A stretch of 64,000 nt of DNA from Gemmatimonadota bacterium. GTDB taxonomy: Bacteria > Gemmatimonadota > Gemmatimonadetes > Gemmatimonadales > GWC2-71-9. Numbering within the stretch: position 1 is the stretch's first letter; each line of letters starts with the position of its first letter. Under the pieces are notes generated by a model that was not told the origin of the DNA, did no database searches, and was given only the letters and a program-made list of their open reading frames with translations. Both the position numbers and the translations under genes were made by a program. The stretch covers positions 582,485 through 646,484 of the forward strand of contig JAZKBR010000002.1 of NCBI GenBank assembly GCA_040388535.1. The letters run 5' to 3'. This document shows, in pieces, positions 7,235 to 15,441 of the stretch.

Positions 7235-8072
7235 AGGCGCCCACCGGCATTCTCAGTGCCTCGGCGGTACCGACCCGGGCGACACGTTCGGCGCTGATTC
7301 GCCAGGCGAGATAGCGCCCCGTGGCAGGTGGGAGCACCACGTCACCGACCGTTCTGGCCGAGGGCGGTGCGCCAGGAGCCAGCCAGCGAAGCACGGCGCC
7401 GAGTGAGGTCTGCTCAAGGTCGGCCAGGAAGAGCTGGCGCAGCAGCTTTTCCCGTTCCCGCATTCGGTGCAGGGTGCCGCGCGAGATGCCGAGCAGCTGG
7501 TGCGGCTCGAACACGGGGAAGAGAGCGGCGGCGAGGTGGAGGCTGACCCCCTCGAGGTAGGCCCACTCGGCGAGCGGAATCCGGCTGGCGCACTCCCAGC
7601 GATCCCAGGGGTCGGTAGCGGATACCCGAACGGCGGAGTGAGAGTCGGGTGCGCGCCAGCGAGTGATGGCGGCGAGCGATCGGACGAGTGCCACATCGAG
7701 CGCACTCTCATCCCCGCGCTCCACGAAGAGGGCCGCGACCGGCGTGCCGGACGGGATCGGCTCGGCGGCGTCGCCGCTCCCATCGCCAGCAAAGAGAGTG
7801 ATGGTCGCCGGGACAGTGGCTCCCAGGGAGGACGCTCGCGCCGCCGTGTCGCGCAGTCGTTGCTGCCATTCCGGGTCCGCCGCGCGACGGGCAAGGCGGT
7901 GCAGGACGACCGGGTCGAGCGCGAGTGCCAGCTCGTGGTCGTGCGGTGCGCGCTGCAGCCGCAGGGACTCGAGCAACGTCGCATGCCGGGCACGGAAGCG
8001 CGTGCGCGCGTGCGGCGCGTCATCCGCCTCGGCGGCGGCGGCCCAGGGAGAGACCAGATCGTGAAGCGGCAT
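7233..8072 (-). CDS. Unknown protein, 279 aa
   Basis: I do not recognise this family. From ATG 8072 (MPLHDLVSPW) it has 279 residues, is rich in Ala/Arg/Leu, has no signal peptide, and has no clear catalytic motif. The region around 150-230 is weakly reminiscent of degenerate DUF2268-like predicted peptidases but lacks HExxH, so I do not assign that. A longer start at 8138 would overlap the divergent kinase gene and is less likely. It is divergent from the histidine kinase with a very short gap, so they may share a control region. Confidence 0.7.
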   Translation of the reverse strand: MPLHDLVSPWAAAAEADDAPHARTRFRARHATLLESLRLQRAPHDHELALALDPVVLHRLARRAADPEWQQRLRDTAARASSLGATVPATITLFAGDGSGDAAEPIPSGTPVAALFVERGDESALDVALVRSLAAITRWRAPDSHSAVRVSATDPWDRWECASRIPLAEWAYLEGVSLHLAAALFPVFEPHQLLGISRGTLHRMREREKLLRQLFLADLEQTSLGAVLRWLAPGAPPSARTVGDVVLPPATGRYLAWRISAERVARVGTAEALRMPVGA

Positions 8073-8107
8073 TTGGTTGCGAATTGTAGGCGCGGAAGCA
8101 CTATTGA

Positions 8108-10852
8108 GTGAACCGTCGTAGCAATTCGACTTCCCCAAGCACCGGACCCTCGATGCCCTCGGTCGCAGATTCGCTGGTGCAGGCGATGGAAGTCATCGGG
8201 GATGGCGTCTTCCTCCTTGATGCAGGGTGGCGTTTCCGCTACCTGAACGCCGCGGCCGAGAAGATCCTGAGCCAGAGCCGGGAGCACCTGCTCGGGCGCC
8301 ACATCTGGGAAGAGTTCCCGCAATCGGTCGGGACGACGTCGTACCAGGCGTACCAGCGGGCAATGACCGAAGGGGTCACGGTCGAGTTCACGGTCTTCTA
8401 TGAGCGAGTCGGTGTCTGGTTCGCGGTGCGCGCGACGCCGGTCGATTCCGGACTTGCCGTGACGTTCCGCGAAGTCAACGACACAGTGCACTGGGAGCGT
8501 CTGGTCCAGCTATCGCTCGACGGGATCATTCTCGCAGGGCTCGACGGGTACTTCAAACTGGTGAATCCGGCCTTCTGTGCGACCCTCGGCCGGGAGGCCG
8601 AGGAGCTCACGTCCCGTCCGTGGGAAGACTTTGTTCACCCCGAGGACCTGCCGCGCACGAAGCTGGAGCGGGCGTCTCTCGGTAGCGGCGTCCCAACGAT
8701 CCAGTTCGAGAACCGGCTGCGGCACGCGGATGGGAGCTGGCGGTGGATTGCGTGGTCGGTGTCGCCGGCGGTCGACGAAGGGCTGCTCTACTGCGTGGCG
8801 GTGGATGTGACCGAACGCCGGCGCCAGGAAGAACTGGATCGGCGGCACCAACGGATCCTGCGCGACCTGGCGACCGGAGTTCCTTTGCCAGATGTGCTCA
8901 ACCAGGTCGTACGTCGTCTTGAGTATGCCATGCCGGACACGCGCTGCTCAATCCTGCTGGTGACAAACGATGGCCGCCATCTGCGGCATGGCGCGAGCCC
9001 CAGTCTCCCCCTGGCCTTCGTCGCCGCCATCGATGGCGCGGAAATCGGCGAACGGGTCGGCTCGTGCGGAGCGGCAGCGGCGCGCGGCCAAACGGTGATT
9101 GCGGCCGATATCGCGACGGATCCGCTCTGGCAGGACTATCGCGACATCGCGCTGGGCAACGGCCTGCTGGCATGCTGGTCGGTTCCGTTCCGTTCGGCAC
9201 GTGGCGCGGTACTAGGCACCTTCGCGGTGTACTACGGCGAGATCCGGATCCCCACTGCGGTCGAGCTCGAACTGACTCAGGAGATGGCAGGGCTCGCCGC
9301 CATCGCGGTAGAGCGCCGTGCGACCGAAGATGAGCTGCGATTGCTGCAGACGGCGATCAACAACCTCAATGACTCGGTGATGATCACCGATGCCGAACCG
9401 ATCGAGGCGCCAGGGCCGACGATCCGTTTCGTGAATCCGGCGTTCGAACGGATGACCGGGTGGCGGCCGAGCGAGGTGATCGGAAAATCGCCGCGTTTCC
9501 TGCAAGGGCCGCGCACCGACCGCGCCACCCTCGACCGCGTGCGCACCGCGCTCGCCTCGTGGAAGCCGATCCGGGTCGAGCTCTGCAATTACACGCGTGA
9601 TGGCCGGGAGTTCTGGATCGAGCTCGACATTTCACCCGTGACCGACGACACCGGCTGGTACACACACTGGGTGGCGGTGGAGCGCGACATCTCCGAGCGC
9701 AAGGCGCTGGAAGCACAGCTGCTGCAATCGCAGAAAATGGAAGCGGTCGGTCGACTCGCGGGCGGCATTGCGCACGACTTCAACAACATGCTCACCGCGA
9801 TCAACGGATTTGCGGAACTCCTCGCGCTTGATGTGACCGATCCGCGACCGGCCCAGCACATTCAGGAGATCCAGCGCGCCTCGGCGCGTTCGGCCGAGCT
9901 CACGCGGAAACTGCTCGCATTCAGTCGACGGCAGGTGCTGCAGCCCACGGTGATCAACCTGTCACACCTGGTCGACGGGATGGCGATGATGATTGGTCGC
10001 CTGGTTGGCGAGCATATCGATCAGCGGGTGCGTCTCGCGGCCGAGCCGGTGCTGACACTGGCCGACCCGAATCAGATCGAACAGGTGCTGCTGAATCTGG
10101 TGCTCAACGCCCGTGATGCGATGCCGGAAGGAGGGCGTCTCACCGTCGAGACCGGTCTCATCACGATCGACGCCACGTCAGCCGAAGCGCATGAAGGGCT
10201 CGAGCTTGGCGATTTCGCGATGCTGGTCGTGAGCGACACCGGGGCCGGGATGACCCCCGACGTACGAGAGCGGATCTTCGAGCCGTTCTTCACGACCAAG
10301 AGCGAGAGTGGCGGCACGGGCCTCGGGCTGGCCACCACCTTCGGTATCGTCAAGCAGAGCGGCGGGCAGATCCACGTCTACAGCGAGCCCGGCATCGGTA
10401 CCGCGATGAAGGTGTTCCTGCCGGTTGCGATGGCGTCGGCGCTCAAGCAGCAACCCGCCGCTCGGCCCGCGCCGCGGCTCGCGGCGCAGGGGACCGTGCT
10501 GGTGGTCGAGGATGAACAGCTGGTGCGCTCGCTCATTGCCCGGACGCTGCAGCGGGCGGGCTATCAGGTGTTGACGGCCGATGGCCGGGCCGAGGCCGAG
10601 GCGCTGGCGCGTGATCACACCGGCAAGATCGACATGCTGCTGACGGATGTGGTGCTGCCGCAGGCCAATGGACGGAAGGTCGCCGAAGCGGTGACGCGCT
10701 TCCGTCCCGGCATTCCCGTGGTGTACATGTCGGGGTACACCGAGGATGCCATCGTGCATCAAGGTGTGCTCGATCCGGGGATCACCTTTCTCGAGAAGCC
10801 GTTTACGCGGGAGGAACTGCTGCAGCGCGTCGCGAGCGTGCTTCCAGGGTAG
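8108..10852 (+). CDS. Hybrid sensor histidine kinase (PAS-PAS-GAF-PAS-HisKA-HATPase-REC)
   Basis: 914-residue cytoplasmic-looking hybrid kinase without obvious membrane segments. Order: PAS1 (about 15-130), PAS2 (about 130-245), GAF (about 250-400), PAS3 (about 415-535), HisKA with the phosphoacceptor in GGIAHDFNNML (about 555), HATPase_c with N and G boxes (LVLNARDAMPEGG, DTGAGM, GGTGLGLA), and a C-terminal receiver (about 795-914) with acceptor Asp in LLTDVVLP and Lys in FLEKPFT. PAS3 has the LOV-like GKSPRFLQGP, but Pro replaces the flavin-binding Cys, so blue-light photochemistry is not expected. GTG 8108 gives the longest form; ATG 8153 is an alternative that leaves a more normal divergent spacer. 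Partner regulator not seen. Confidence 0.92.
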   Translation: MNRRSNSTSPSTGPSMPSVADSLVQAMEVIGDGVFLLDAGWRFRYLNAAAEKILSQSREHLLGRHIWEEFPQSVGTTSYQAYQRAMTEGVTVEFTVFYERVGVWFAVRATPVDSGLAVTFREVNDTVHWERLVQLSLDGIILAGLDGYFKLVNPAFCATLGREAEELTSRPWEDFVHPEDLPRTKLERASLGSGVPTIQFENRLRHADGSWRWIAWSVSPAVDEGLLYCVAVDVTERRRQEELDRRHQRILRDLATGVPLPDVLNQVVRRLEYAMPDTRCSILLVTNDGRHLRHGASPSLPLAFVAAIDGAEIGERVGSCGAAAARGQTVIAADIATDPLWQDYRDIALGNGLLACWSVPFRSARGAVLGTFAVYYGEIRIPTAVELELTQEMAGLAAIAVERRATEDELRLLQTAINNLNDSVMITDAEPIEAPGPTIRFVNPAFERMTGWRPSEVIGKSPRFLQGPRTDRATLDRVRTALASWKPIRVELCNYTRDGREFWIELDISPVTDDTGWYTHWVAVERDISERKALEAQLLQSQKMEAVGRLAGGIAHDFNNMLTAINGFAELLALDVTDPRPAQHIQEIQRASARSAELTRKLLAFSRRQVLQPTVINLSHLVDGMAMMIGRLVGEHIDQRVRLAAEPVLTLADPNQIEQVLLNLVLNARDAMPEGGRLTVETGLITIDATSAEAHEGLELGDFAMLVVSDTGAGMTPDVRERIFEPFFTTKSESGGTGLGLATTFGIVKQSGGQIHVYSEPGIGTAMKVFLPVAMASALKQQPAARPAPRLAAQGTVLVVEDEQLVRSLIARTLQRAGYQVLTADGRAEAEALARDHTGKIDMLLTDVVLPQANGRKVAEAVTRFRPGIPVVYMSGYTEDAIVHQGVLDPGITFLEKPFTREELLQRVASVLPG

Positions 10853-10870
10853 GCTGTTGCTTCTATGTGG

Positions 10871-10890
10871 GTGCCGCGCTCGCGCGGCAC
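10871..10890. repeat. GTGCCGC-family hairpin
   Basis: Perfect palindrome GTGCCGCGC-TC-GCGCGGCAC immediately after the histidine kinase stop. It may act as a transcript end or REP-like element; same family as 1749-1772, 28551-28572 and 49161-49181. Confidence 0.7.
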
Positions 10891-10935
10891 TGATCCCTCC
10901 AGCGACAGACAGTTCGCCCGACGATTGAGCCCCAT

Positions 10936-11086
10936 CGGGTGTCACATCGTGGGCTCCCTCTCCGCGGCTGCATTGGCCCGACTGCGCGTCGAGCTGGCGA
11001 CATTAGAGCTGGTGCGCGGGGCTGCATGAGGCTCCTCACGCTTCGCTCAGGACAGGCGCTCCGAGGGACCCACGACGCGACGCCCG
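10936..11086. repeat. Palindromic MITE-like element, copy 1
   Basis: About 150 bp bounded by imperfect inverted ends (CGGGTGTCACATCGTGGG at 10936-10953 and CCCACGACGCGACGCCCG at 11069-11086). It shares GGGCTCCCTCTCCGCGGCTG with the copies at 13798 and 28401. The middle contains a CTTCGCTCAGGA REP-like piece. It lies between the histidine kinase and rhomboid genes; the 316-bp gap otherwise holds nothing coding that I can support. Confidence 0.7.
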
Positions 11087-11169
11087 CGAAACTCCGCCTG
11101 CGTATGGACGAAGGCCGGCACCTCATCGAGATACCGGCCTTCAGATCCACCATCCATCATCCTGTGACT

Positions 11170-12033
11170 TCAGTTGTTCTGCCCGCCCCGTTTCCGCTCC
11201 GCAACACTATCGAGGAATTTCCGCTCTGCCGGCGTGAGTGACGCGATGCCGGTAGCGCTGATCTTGTCGAGCACGCGATCGATTTCAATCGCCTCGCTGT
11301 TGTCCTTCGCGGCGGGCGTGGGAGCAGCAGCCACCGGCTCGCTTCGTGTCTGCAGTACCGGTTGCTGGCCGACCTCGGCACCACGTGAAGGGACCGCGAC
11401 CCGTGGCCGCATCATTGGCAAACGGGGAGTTTCCGTGGGATGTGTGATCCCCTGGAGCGCGAAGAAGAGCCAGCCCCCGCCGAGTCCGCCGAGGTGCGCG
11501 TAGTGGGCGATCTGTCCGCCGCCGATCATTGCGCCGATGACATCCATGGCCGCGAGGAGCCAGACCATCCGTTGCGCCTTGATCGGAAACGGGATCGGGA
11601 AGATCATCAGCTCGGCGTCCGGAAGGTACTTCGCGAAGCCGTACGCCAGACCGAGGATCGCGCCGGACGCGCCGACGAAGGGCGCGACGGTGACGAAGCC
11701 GGTGTAGTAGAGCGCCAGCGAGAAAACCGCGCCGCAGACACCGCAGTAGAGATAGTAGAGCAGGAAGCGAGTCGAGCCGAGTCGGTTTTCGACGATCGGG
11801 CCGAAGACAAAAAGGCCGAGCGAGTTGCCGAGCAGGTGGAGCAGGCCACCGTGCACGAAGATGTAGGTGAAGAAGGTCCACGGCCGCTGGAAGGCGAGAC
11901 CCGGCGCGAAGGTCACCAGTTCGGCCAGCGTCTCGGAGGTGAAGATCGTCTGCTGCAGCAACAACACGACTGCGTTGATCGCGAGGAGGCGACCAACCCA
12001 GGGAGTGATGCGGCTCAGCGGTGATTCGTTCAT
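11170..12033 (-). CDS. Rhomboid family intramembrane serine protease
   Basis: 287-residue membrane protease that cleaves transmembrane segments within the bilayer. Six hydrophobic segments span about 15-200. Catalytic features are present: the H..LN-type segment HGGLLHLLGN (oxyanion Asn near 70), GASGAILG with nucleophile Ser123, and HYAHLGG with catalytic His near 180. The last 85 residues form a polar tail rich in Pro/Ala/Arg, probably cytoplasmic. ATG at 12033. It is 23 bp downstream of ddl on the same strand and probably co-transcribed. Substrate unknown. Confidence 0.93.
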   Translation of the reverse strand: MNESPLSRITPWVGRLLAINAVVLLLQQTIFTSETLAELVTFAPGLAFQRPWTFFTYIFVHGGLLHLLGNSLGLFVFGPIVENRLGSTRFLLYYLYCGVCGAVFSLALYYTGFVTVAPFVGASGAILGLAYGFAKYLPDAELMIFPIPFPIKAQRMVWLLAAMDVIGAMIGGGQIAHYAHLGGLGGGWLFFALQGITHPTETPRLPMMRPRVAVPSRGAEVGQQPVLQTRSEPVAAAPTPAAKDNSEAIEIDRVLDKISATGIASLTPAERKFLDSVAERKRGGQNN

Positions 12034-12056
12034 CTGCTCCGTTCCAATCTTCGAAG

Positions 12057-13070
12057 TTACTGCAACGCCAGTTCGCAGATCCGCTCACACAACGACGGGA
12101 AATCGATTCCGGCCGCCGCCGCCGACTGTGGCAGCAGGGAGGTCGCCGTCATTCCCGGCAGGGTGTTGACCTCGAGGCAGTAGAGCTTGCCTGAGGGGGA
12201 GAGCCGGAAGTCGACTCGGGAATACCCCTTGAGCTTGAGCGCCATATGCGCGGCCACGCCCAATCGCTGCACTTCCCACGCCACCGTCTCTGAAATATCG
12301 GCCGGGAAGATCTCTTCTGACATCCCCGGGGTGTACTTGCACTCATAATCGAACAGTTCGTGCTGGGGGATGATCTCGCCAACGGCGAGGGCATCGTTGT
12401 CGAGGATTCCCACGGTCAGTTCGCGCCCCGGGACGAAGGCCTCGATCATCACCTCGTCGTCGTGCTTCTCGGCCTCGAGAATGGCGGCCTCCAGATCGGC
12501 CGGATTCCGTACGACGGTGAGCCCGACGGTGGATCCCTGCTTGCTAGGCTTTACGACGACCGGGAAGCCAAGGTTTTGCATTACCTCGTCGGCGGTGGCC
12601 GGCGCCATTGCATACGGAGCGGTCGGGACACCGTCCTGGAGGAAGAGGCGCTTGGCGATGTCCTTATCCATCGCGAGGCCGCTGCCGAGGGCCCCGGAGC
12701 CGGTGTAGCGGATCCCGGCGACATCAAGCAGGTGTTGCAGGGTGCCATCTTCGCCGCGGCCGCCGTGCAGTGCGAGGAAGACCACATCCGCCTCGCGGAG
12801 AGCCGGGAGGGCGAGCAATCCGCCGAAGATGTACAGCTGCTCCTGTGCGGCCAGCGCCCGCACGTCGGGCGGGTTGGCGCCCACCCTCGCTCCGAGGAGG
12901 GCGGCCTCACTGGCGGCATCGACCAGCCCGGTGGTGGTGTCGACCACGGCGACGTGATGGCCGCGTGAACGGAGGGCTGCGACAACCTGGCCGGCCGAGG
13001 CGAGGGCGACTTCGCGTTCGGCAGACGAGCCGCCAGTGAGGACGGTGATGCGGAGGGCAGGAGTGGTCAT
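12057..13070 (-). CDS. ddl: D-alanine--D-alanine ligase
   Basis: 337-residue ATP-grasp ligase joining two D-Ala residues for peptidoglycan precursor synthesis in the cytosol. The N-terminus has TGGSSAEREVAL, the Ddl signature loop. The middle has LHGGRGEDG, and the ATP-grasp core has PVVVKPSKQGSTVG. The C-terminal signature includes RVDFRLSPSGKLYCLEVNTLPGMT with metal-binding Glu and Asn. Length is normal. It is divergent from rsmD across about 80 bp and upstream of the rhomboid gene. Confidence 0.96.
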   Translation of the reverse strand: MTTPALRITVLTGGSSAEREVALASAGQVVAALRSRGHHVAVVDTTTGLVDAASEAALLGARVGANPPDVRALAAQEQLYIFGGLLALPALREADVVFLALHGGRGEDGTLQHLLDVAGIRYTGSGALGSGLAMDKDIAKRLFLQDGVPTAPYAMAPATADEVMQNLGFPVVVKPSKQGSTVGLTVVRNPADLEAAILEAEKHDDEVMIEAFVPGRELTVGILDNDALAVGEIIPQHELFDYECKYTPGMSEEIFPADISETVAWEVQRLGVAAHMALKLKGYSRVDFRLSPSGKLYCLEVNTLPGMTATSLLPQSAAAAGIDFPSLCERICELALQ

Positions 13071-13151
13071 GCGTGGATCCTAGCAGGGGCGACGGAGATA
13101 GACCAACTTGCACGCAGCGGGGGATCCATCCCCGAACAGCCGAGGCTCCAA

Positions 13152-13715
13152 CTGCGCATCGTCAAAGGGAAATTTGCGGGACGTCACCTCACCTCACCGG
13201 CGGACAAACGGGTGCGGCCCACGGCCGAGCCGGTCCGGAATGCGGTGCTGACCTTGCTGGAGCCGGAGCTGAAGGGGGCGCGCATTCTCGATCTCTTTGC
13301 GGGCACCGGTGCGCTGGGGCTCGAGGCCATTTCGCGCGGTGCCAAGACCGCGGACTTTGTGGAATTTCGGCCGGCGTCTCTGCACGCGTTGAAGGCGAAT
13401 GTTGCCGCGCTGCACCTGCTCGAGCGCACCCGGATTTTCAAGAAGGATGCGGTGCCGTTCACGGCGCTGCTCGAGGCCGATCGTTACGACATTGCCTTCT
13501 GCGACCCGCCGTACGAATCGAAAGTGCTCGACCGGATTCTCGAGATGTGGAAAGCGACGCCGTTCGCCCGGCTGCTGGTGGTCGAGCACGCGACGAGTCA
13601 CGTGTTGCCGAGCGGGTCGATGCGGAAGAATTTCGGGGATGTGAGTGTGACGATTTACAAAAGCTCGAGAAGCGAGAAGCGGGAAGCGAGAAGCGAAAAA
13701 GACGTGTCATTCTGA
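13152..13715 (+). CDS. rsmD: 16S rRNA (guanine966-N2)-methyltransferase RsmD (CTG start proposed)
   Basis: SAM-dependent methyltransferase that modifies G966 of 16S rRNA. The N-terminus from CTG 13152 reads (M)RIVKGKFAGRHLTSP, matching the family start RI..G...GR.L. Motif I is LDLFAGTGALGLEA and the catalytic motif is FCDPPYES. No ATG, GTG or TTG in this frame precedes GTG 13212, which would delete the conserved start. GAGG at 13142-13145 sits six bases before the CTG, supporting it. The result is 187 residues. The last residues (SEKREARSEKDVSF) derive from a GAGAAGC heptanucleotide tract that has invaded the 3' end. Confidence 0.9.
   Translation: MRIVKGKFAGRHLTSPADKRVRPTAEPVRNAVLTLLEPELKGARILDLFAGTGALGLEAISRGAKTADFVEFRPASLHALKANVAALHLLERTRIFKKDAVPFTALLEADRYDIAFCDPPYESKVLDRILEMWKATPFARLLVVEHATSHVLPSGSMRKNFGDVSVTIYKSSRSEKREARSEKDVSF
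13668..13700. repeat. GAGAAGC heptanucleotide tract inside the rsmD 3' end
   Basis: Four to five tandem 7-bp units of the GAGAAGC type encode the SEKREARSEK tail of RsmD. They show the repeat expanding within a reading frame. Confidence 0.7.
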
Positions 13716-13775
13716 GCGAAGCGAGCCGGAGGCGAGCGCAGTCGAAGAGCCTGCCCTGAGCGCAGCGAAGGGATC
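13706..13775. repeat. CTGAGCG REP-like pieces after rsmD
   Basis: Two CTGAGCG(A/C)AGCGA segments in tandem (TCATTCTGAGCGAAGCGAG and CCCTGAGCGCAGCGAAGG). They belong to the same dispersed family as pieces near 13928-14006, 20148-20222, 38080-38152, 49186-49210 and 59080-59120. Confidence 0.65.
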
Positions 13776-13797
13776 TCTGGCCGACATCACCATGCAC

Positions 13798-13923
13798 CGG
13801 GCGTTGCATCGTGGGCTCCCTCTCCGCGGCTGCATTGCGCCGACGGACATTACGCTAGCGACTCCGTAGACTCCGTTCGCGGCTTCATGAGGCCGCTCTG
13901 AGGGACCCACGACGCAACGCCCG
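13798..13923. repeat. Palindromic MITE-like element, copy 2
   Basis: 126 bp with 18-bp terminal inverted repeats matching at 17 of 18 positions (13798-13815 and 13906-13923). Inside are GGCTCCCTCTCCGCGGCTG and CGCGGCTTCATGAGGCCGCT. It carries no coding sequence. The copy at 28401 is in opposite orientation. Confidence 0.75.
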
Positions 13924-13927
13924 CGAG

Positions 13928-14006
13928 TTGTCGCCCTGAGCGAAGCGAGGGGGCGAAGCTCACAGTACAATGATGCTCCGCCCCCTCGCTTCGCTCAGGG
14001 TGACAA
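13928..14006. repeat. CTGAGCG inverted repeat
   Basis: A long near-perfect inverted repeat: TTGTCGCCCTGAGCGAAGC... pairs with ...GCTTCGCTCAGGGTGACAA around a short centre. It lies between convergent rsmD and the cystathionine synthase gene and could terminate both. Confidence 0.7.
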
Positions 14007-14052
14007 CCCTGTGGTTCGCCCATCTGTCATCCGTCATCCGTCATCCGTCATC

Positions 14053-15441
14053 CTATCTGCCAATCATCAACTGCAACACATCGTATCTGCTCACGATGCT
14101 CACCAGCTTGCCATGCTCCGTGACCAGTGCCGCGGGCATTTCGCGGGTGAGCATCTGCGCCAGGTGATCGACCGTGACGGTGGTGTCGACCGTGGGGAAG
14201 GGCGCCTCCATCACTTCGCGCACGGACCGATCGAGCAGCGCAGGCTGCTCCAGCGCCAGCGTCATCAGCTGCGCTTCGGCAAGTGAGCCGACGCAGACGC
14301 CGTTCTCGATGACGGGCAGCTGCGATACATCCCAGGTGCTCATCAGGTTCAGCGCCTGGCGCACCTGCGCAGCCGGTGCCAGCTGCACCAGCGGCGGCGC
14401 CTTGCCGGTGCGGCGCGCGAGCAGGTCGCTCACCGTGCGCTTCGGCGTGTCGAGCAGCTGATTCTCCTGCATCCATTCGTCGTTGAAGAGCTTGGAGAGA
14501 TAGCGCTCGCCGGTGTCGCAGAGAATGGTGACGACACAGGCGTTGGGGTCGTCGAGTTCACGTGCGACCTGCAGCGCAAGGAAGACGTTGAGGCCGCCGG
14601 AGCCGCCGACGAGAATCCCTTCTTCCCGCGCGAGCCGACGTGAGACGGCCATCGCATCCTTGTCCGAAGCCTGCCGAAATTCGTCGATGACATCCCACCA
14701 GAGCGCGCTGGGCACCTTGTCGCCGCCGATCCCTTCGACCTTGTAGGGCGCGCCATCGGTGCCGAGGGTGCCGGTGCGGTGATAGGCGGTGTAGAGCGAG
14801 CCGACCGGATCACCGGCGATGACGCGGATCGCGGGATTCTGTTCCTTGAGGAACCTGCCCGCACCACTCACTGTGCCGCCGGTGCCTGCGCCCGCGATGT
14901 AGTGCGTGATCTTGCCGCCGGTCTGCGCCCAGAGCTCGGGGCCGGTGGTGGCGTAATGCGCTTCGGGATTGAGCTGGTTGTAGAACTGGTTGGCGAGTAT
15001 CGCGCCCGGCGTGTCGTGGGCGATCTGCTTCGCCTTCATGATGTAGTTTTCGGGATGGTCGGGCGGAACGGCCGTGGGGGTCGTCACCACTTCAGCGCCG
15101 TAGGCCTTGAGGAGCCGGACCTTTTCCTGGCTCATCTTGTCGGGCATCGTGAAGATGCAGCGATATCCCTTGATCGCCGCCGCGATGGCGAGCCCGACGC
15201 CGGTGTTGCCCCCGGTTCCCTCGACAATGGTCCCGCCCGGCTTCAGCTCGCCCGACCGCTCCGCCCCTTCGATGATGGCGAGACCGATCCGATCCTTCAC
15301 CGACCCTCCCGGGTTGGCGTATTCTGCCTTGCCGTAAATCGGGGTGCGGATCCCGGCCCCGATTCGTGCGAGCCGGATGAGCGGGGTCTGGCCGATCGTG
15401 TCGAGCACGGAGGCATAGGGCGTCGGGTGAGGCGACGTCAT
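14053..15441 (-). CDS. cbs: Cystathionine beta-synthase
   Basis: 462-residue PLP enzyme that condenses serine and homocysteine to cystathionine in the transsulfuration route. The fold-type II core (about 1-330) has the PLP lysine in GGSVKDRIG (Lys49), EGTGGNTGVG that holds substrate, and the phosphate-binding GAGTGGTVSGAG. The C-terminal 130 residues contain two CBS domains, usually a regulatory module, so O-acetylserine sulfhydrylase alone is less likely. ATG 15441 overlaps the stop of the upstream lipoprotein gene by one base (TGATG), suggesting coupled translation. Confidence 0.92.
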   Translation of the reverse strand: MTSPHPTPYASVLDTIGQTPLIRLARIGAGIRTPIYGKAEYANPGGSVKDRIGLAIIEGAERSGELKPGGTIVEGTGGNTGVGLAIAAAIKGYRCIFTMPDKMSQEKVRLLKAYGAEVVTTPTAVPPDHPENYIMKAKQIAHDTPGAILANQFYNQLNPEAHYATTGPELWAQTGGKITHYIAGAGTGGTVSGAGRFLKEQNPAIRVIAGDPVGSLYTAYHRTGTLGTDGAPYKVEGIGGDKVPSALWWDVIDEFRQASDKDAMAVSRRLAREEGILVGGSGGLNVFLALQVARELDDPNACVVTILCDTGERYLSKLFNDEWMQENQLLDTPKRTVSDLLARRTGKAPPLVQLAPAAQVRQALNLMSTWDVSQLPVIENGVCVGSLAEAQLMTLALEQPALLDRSVREVMEAPFPTVDTTVTVDHLAQMLTREMPAALVTEHGKLVSIVSRYDVLQLMIGR

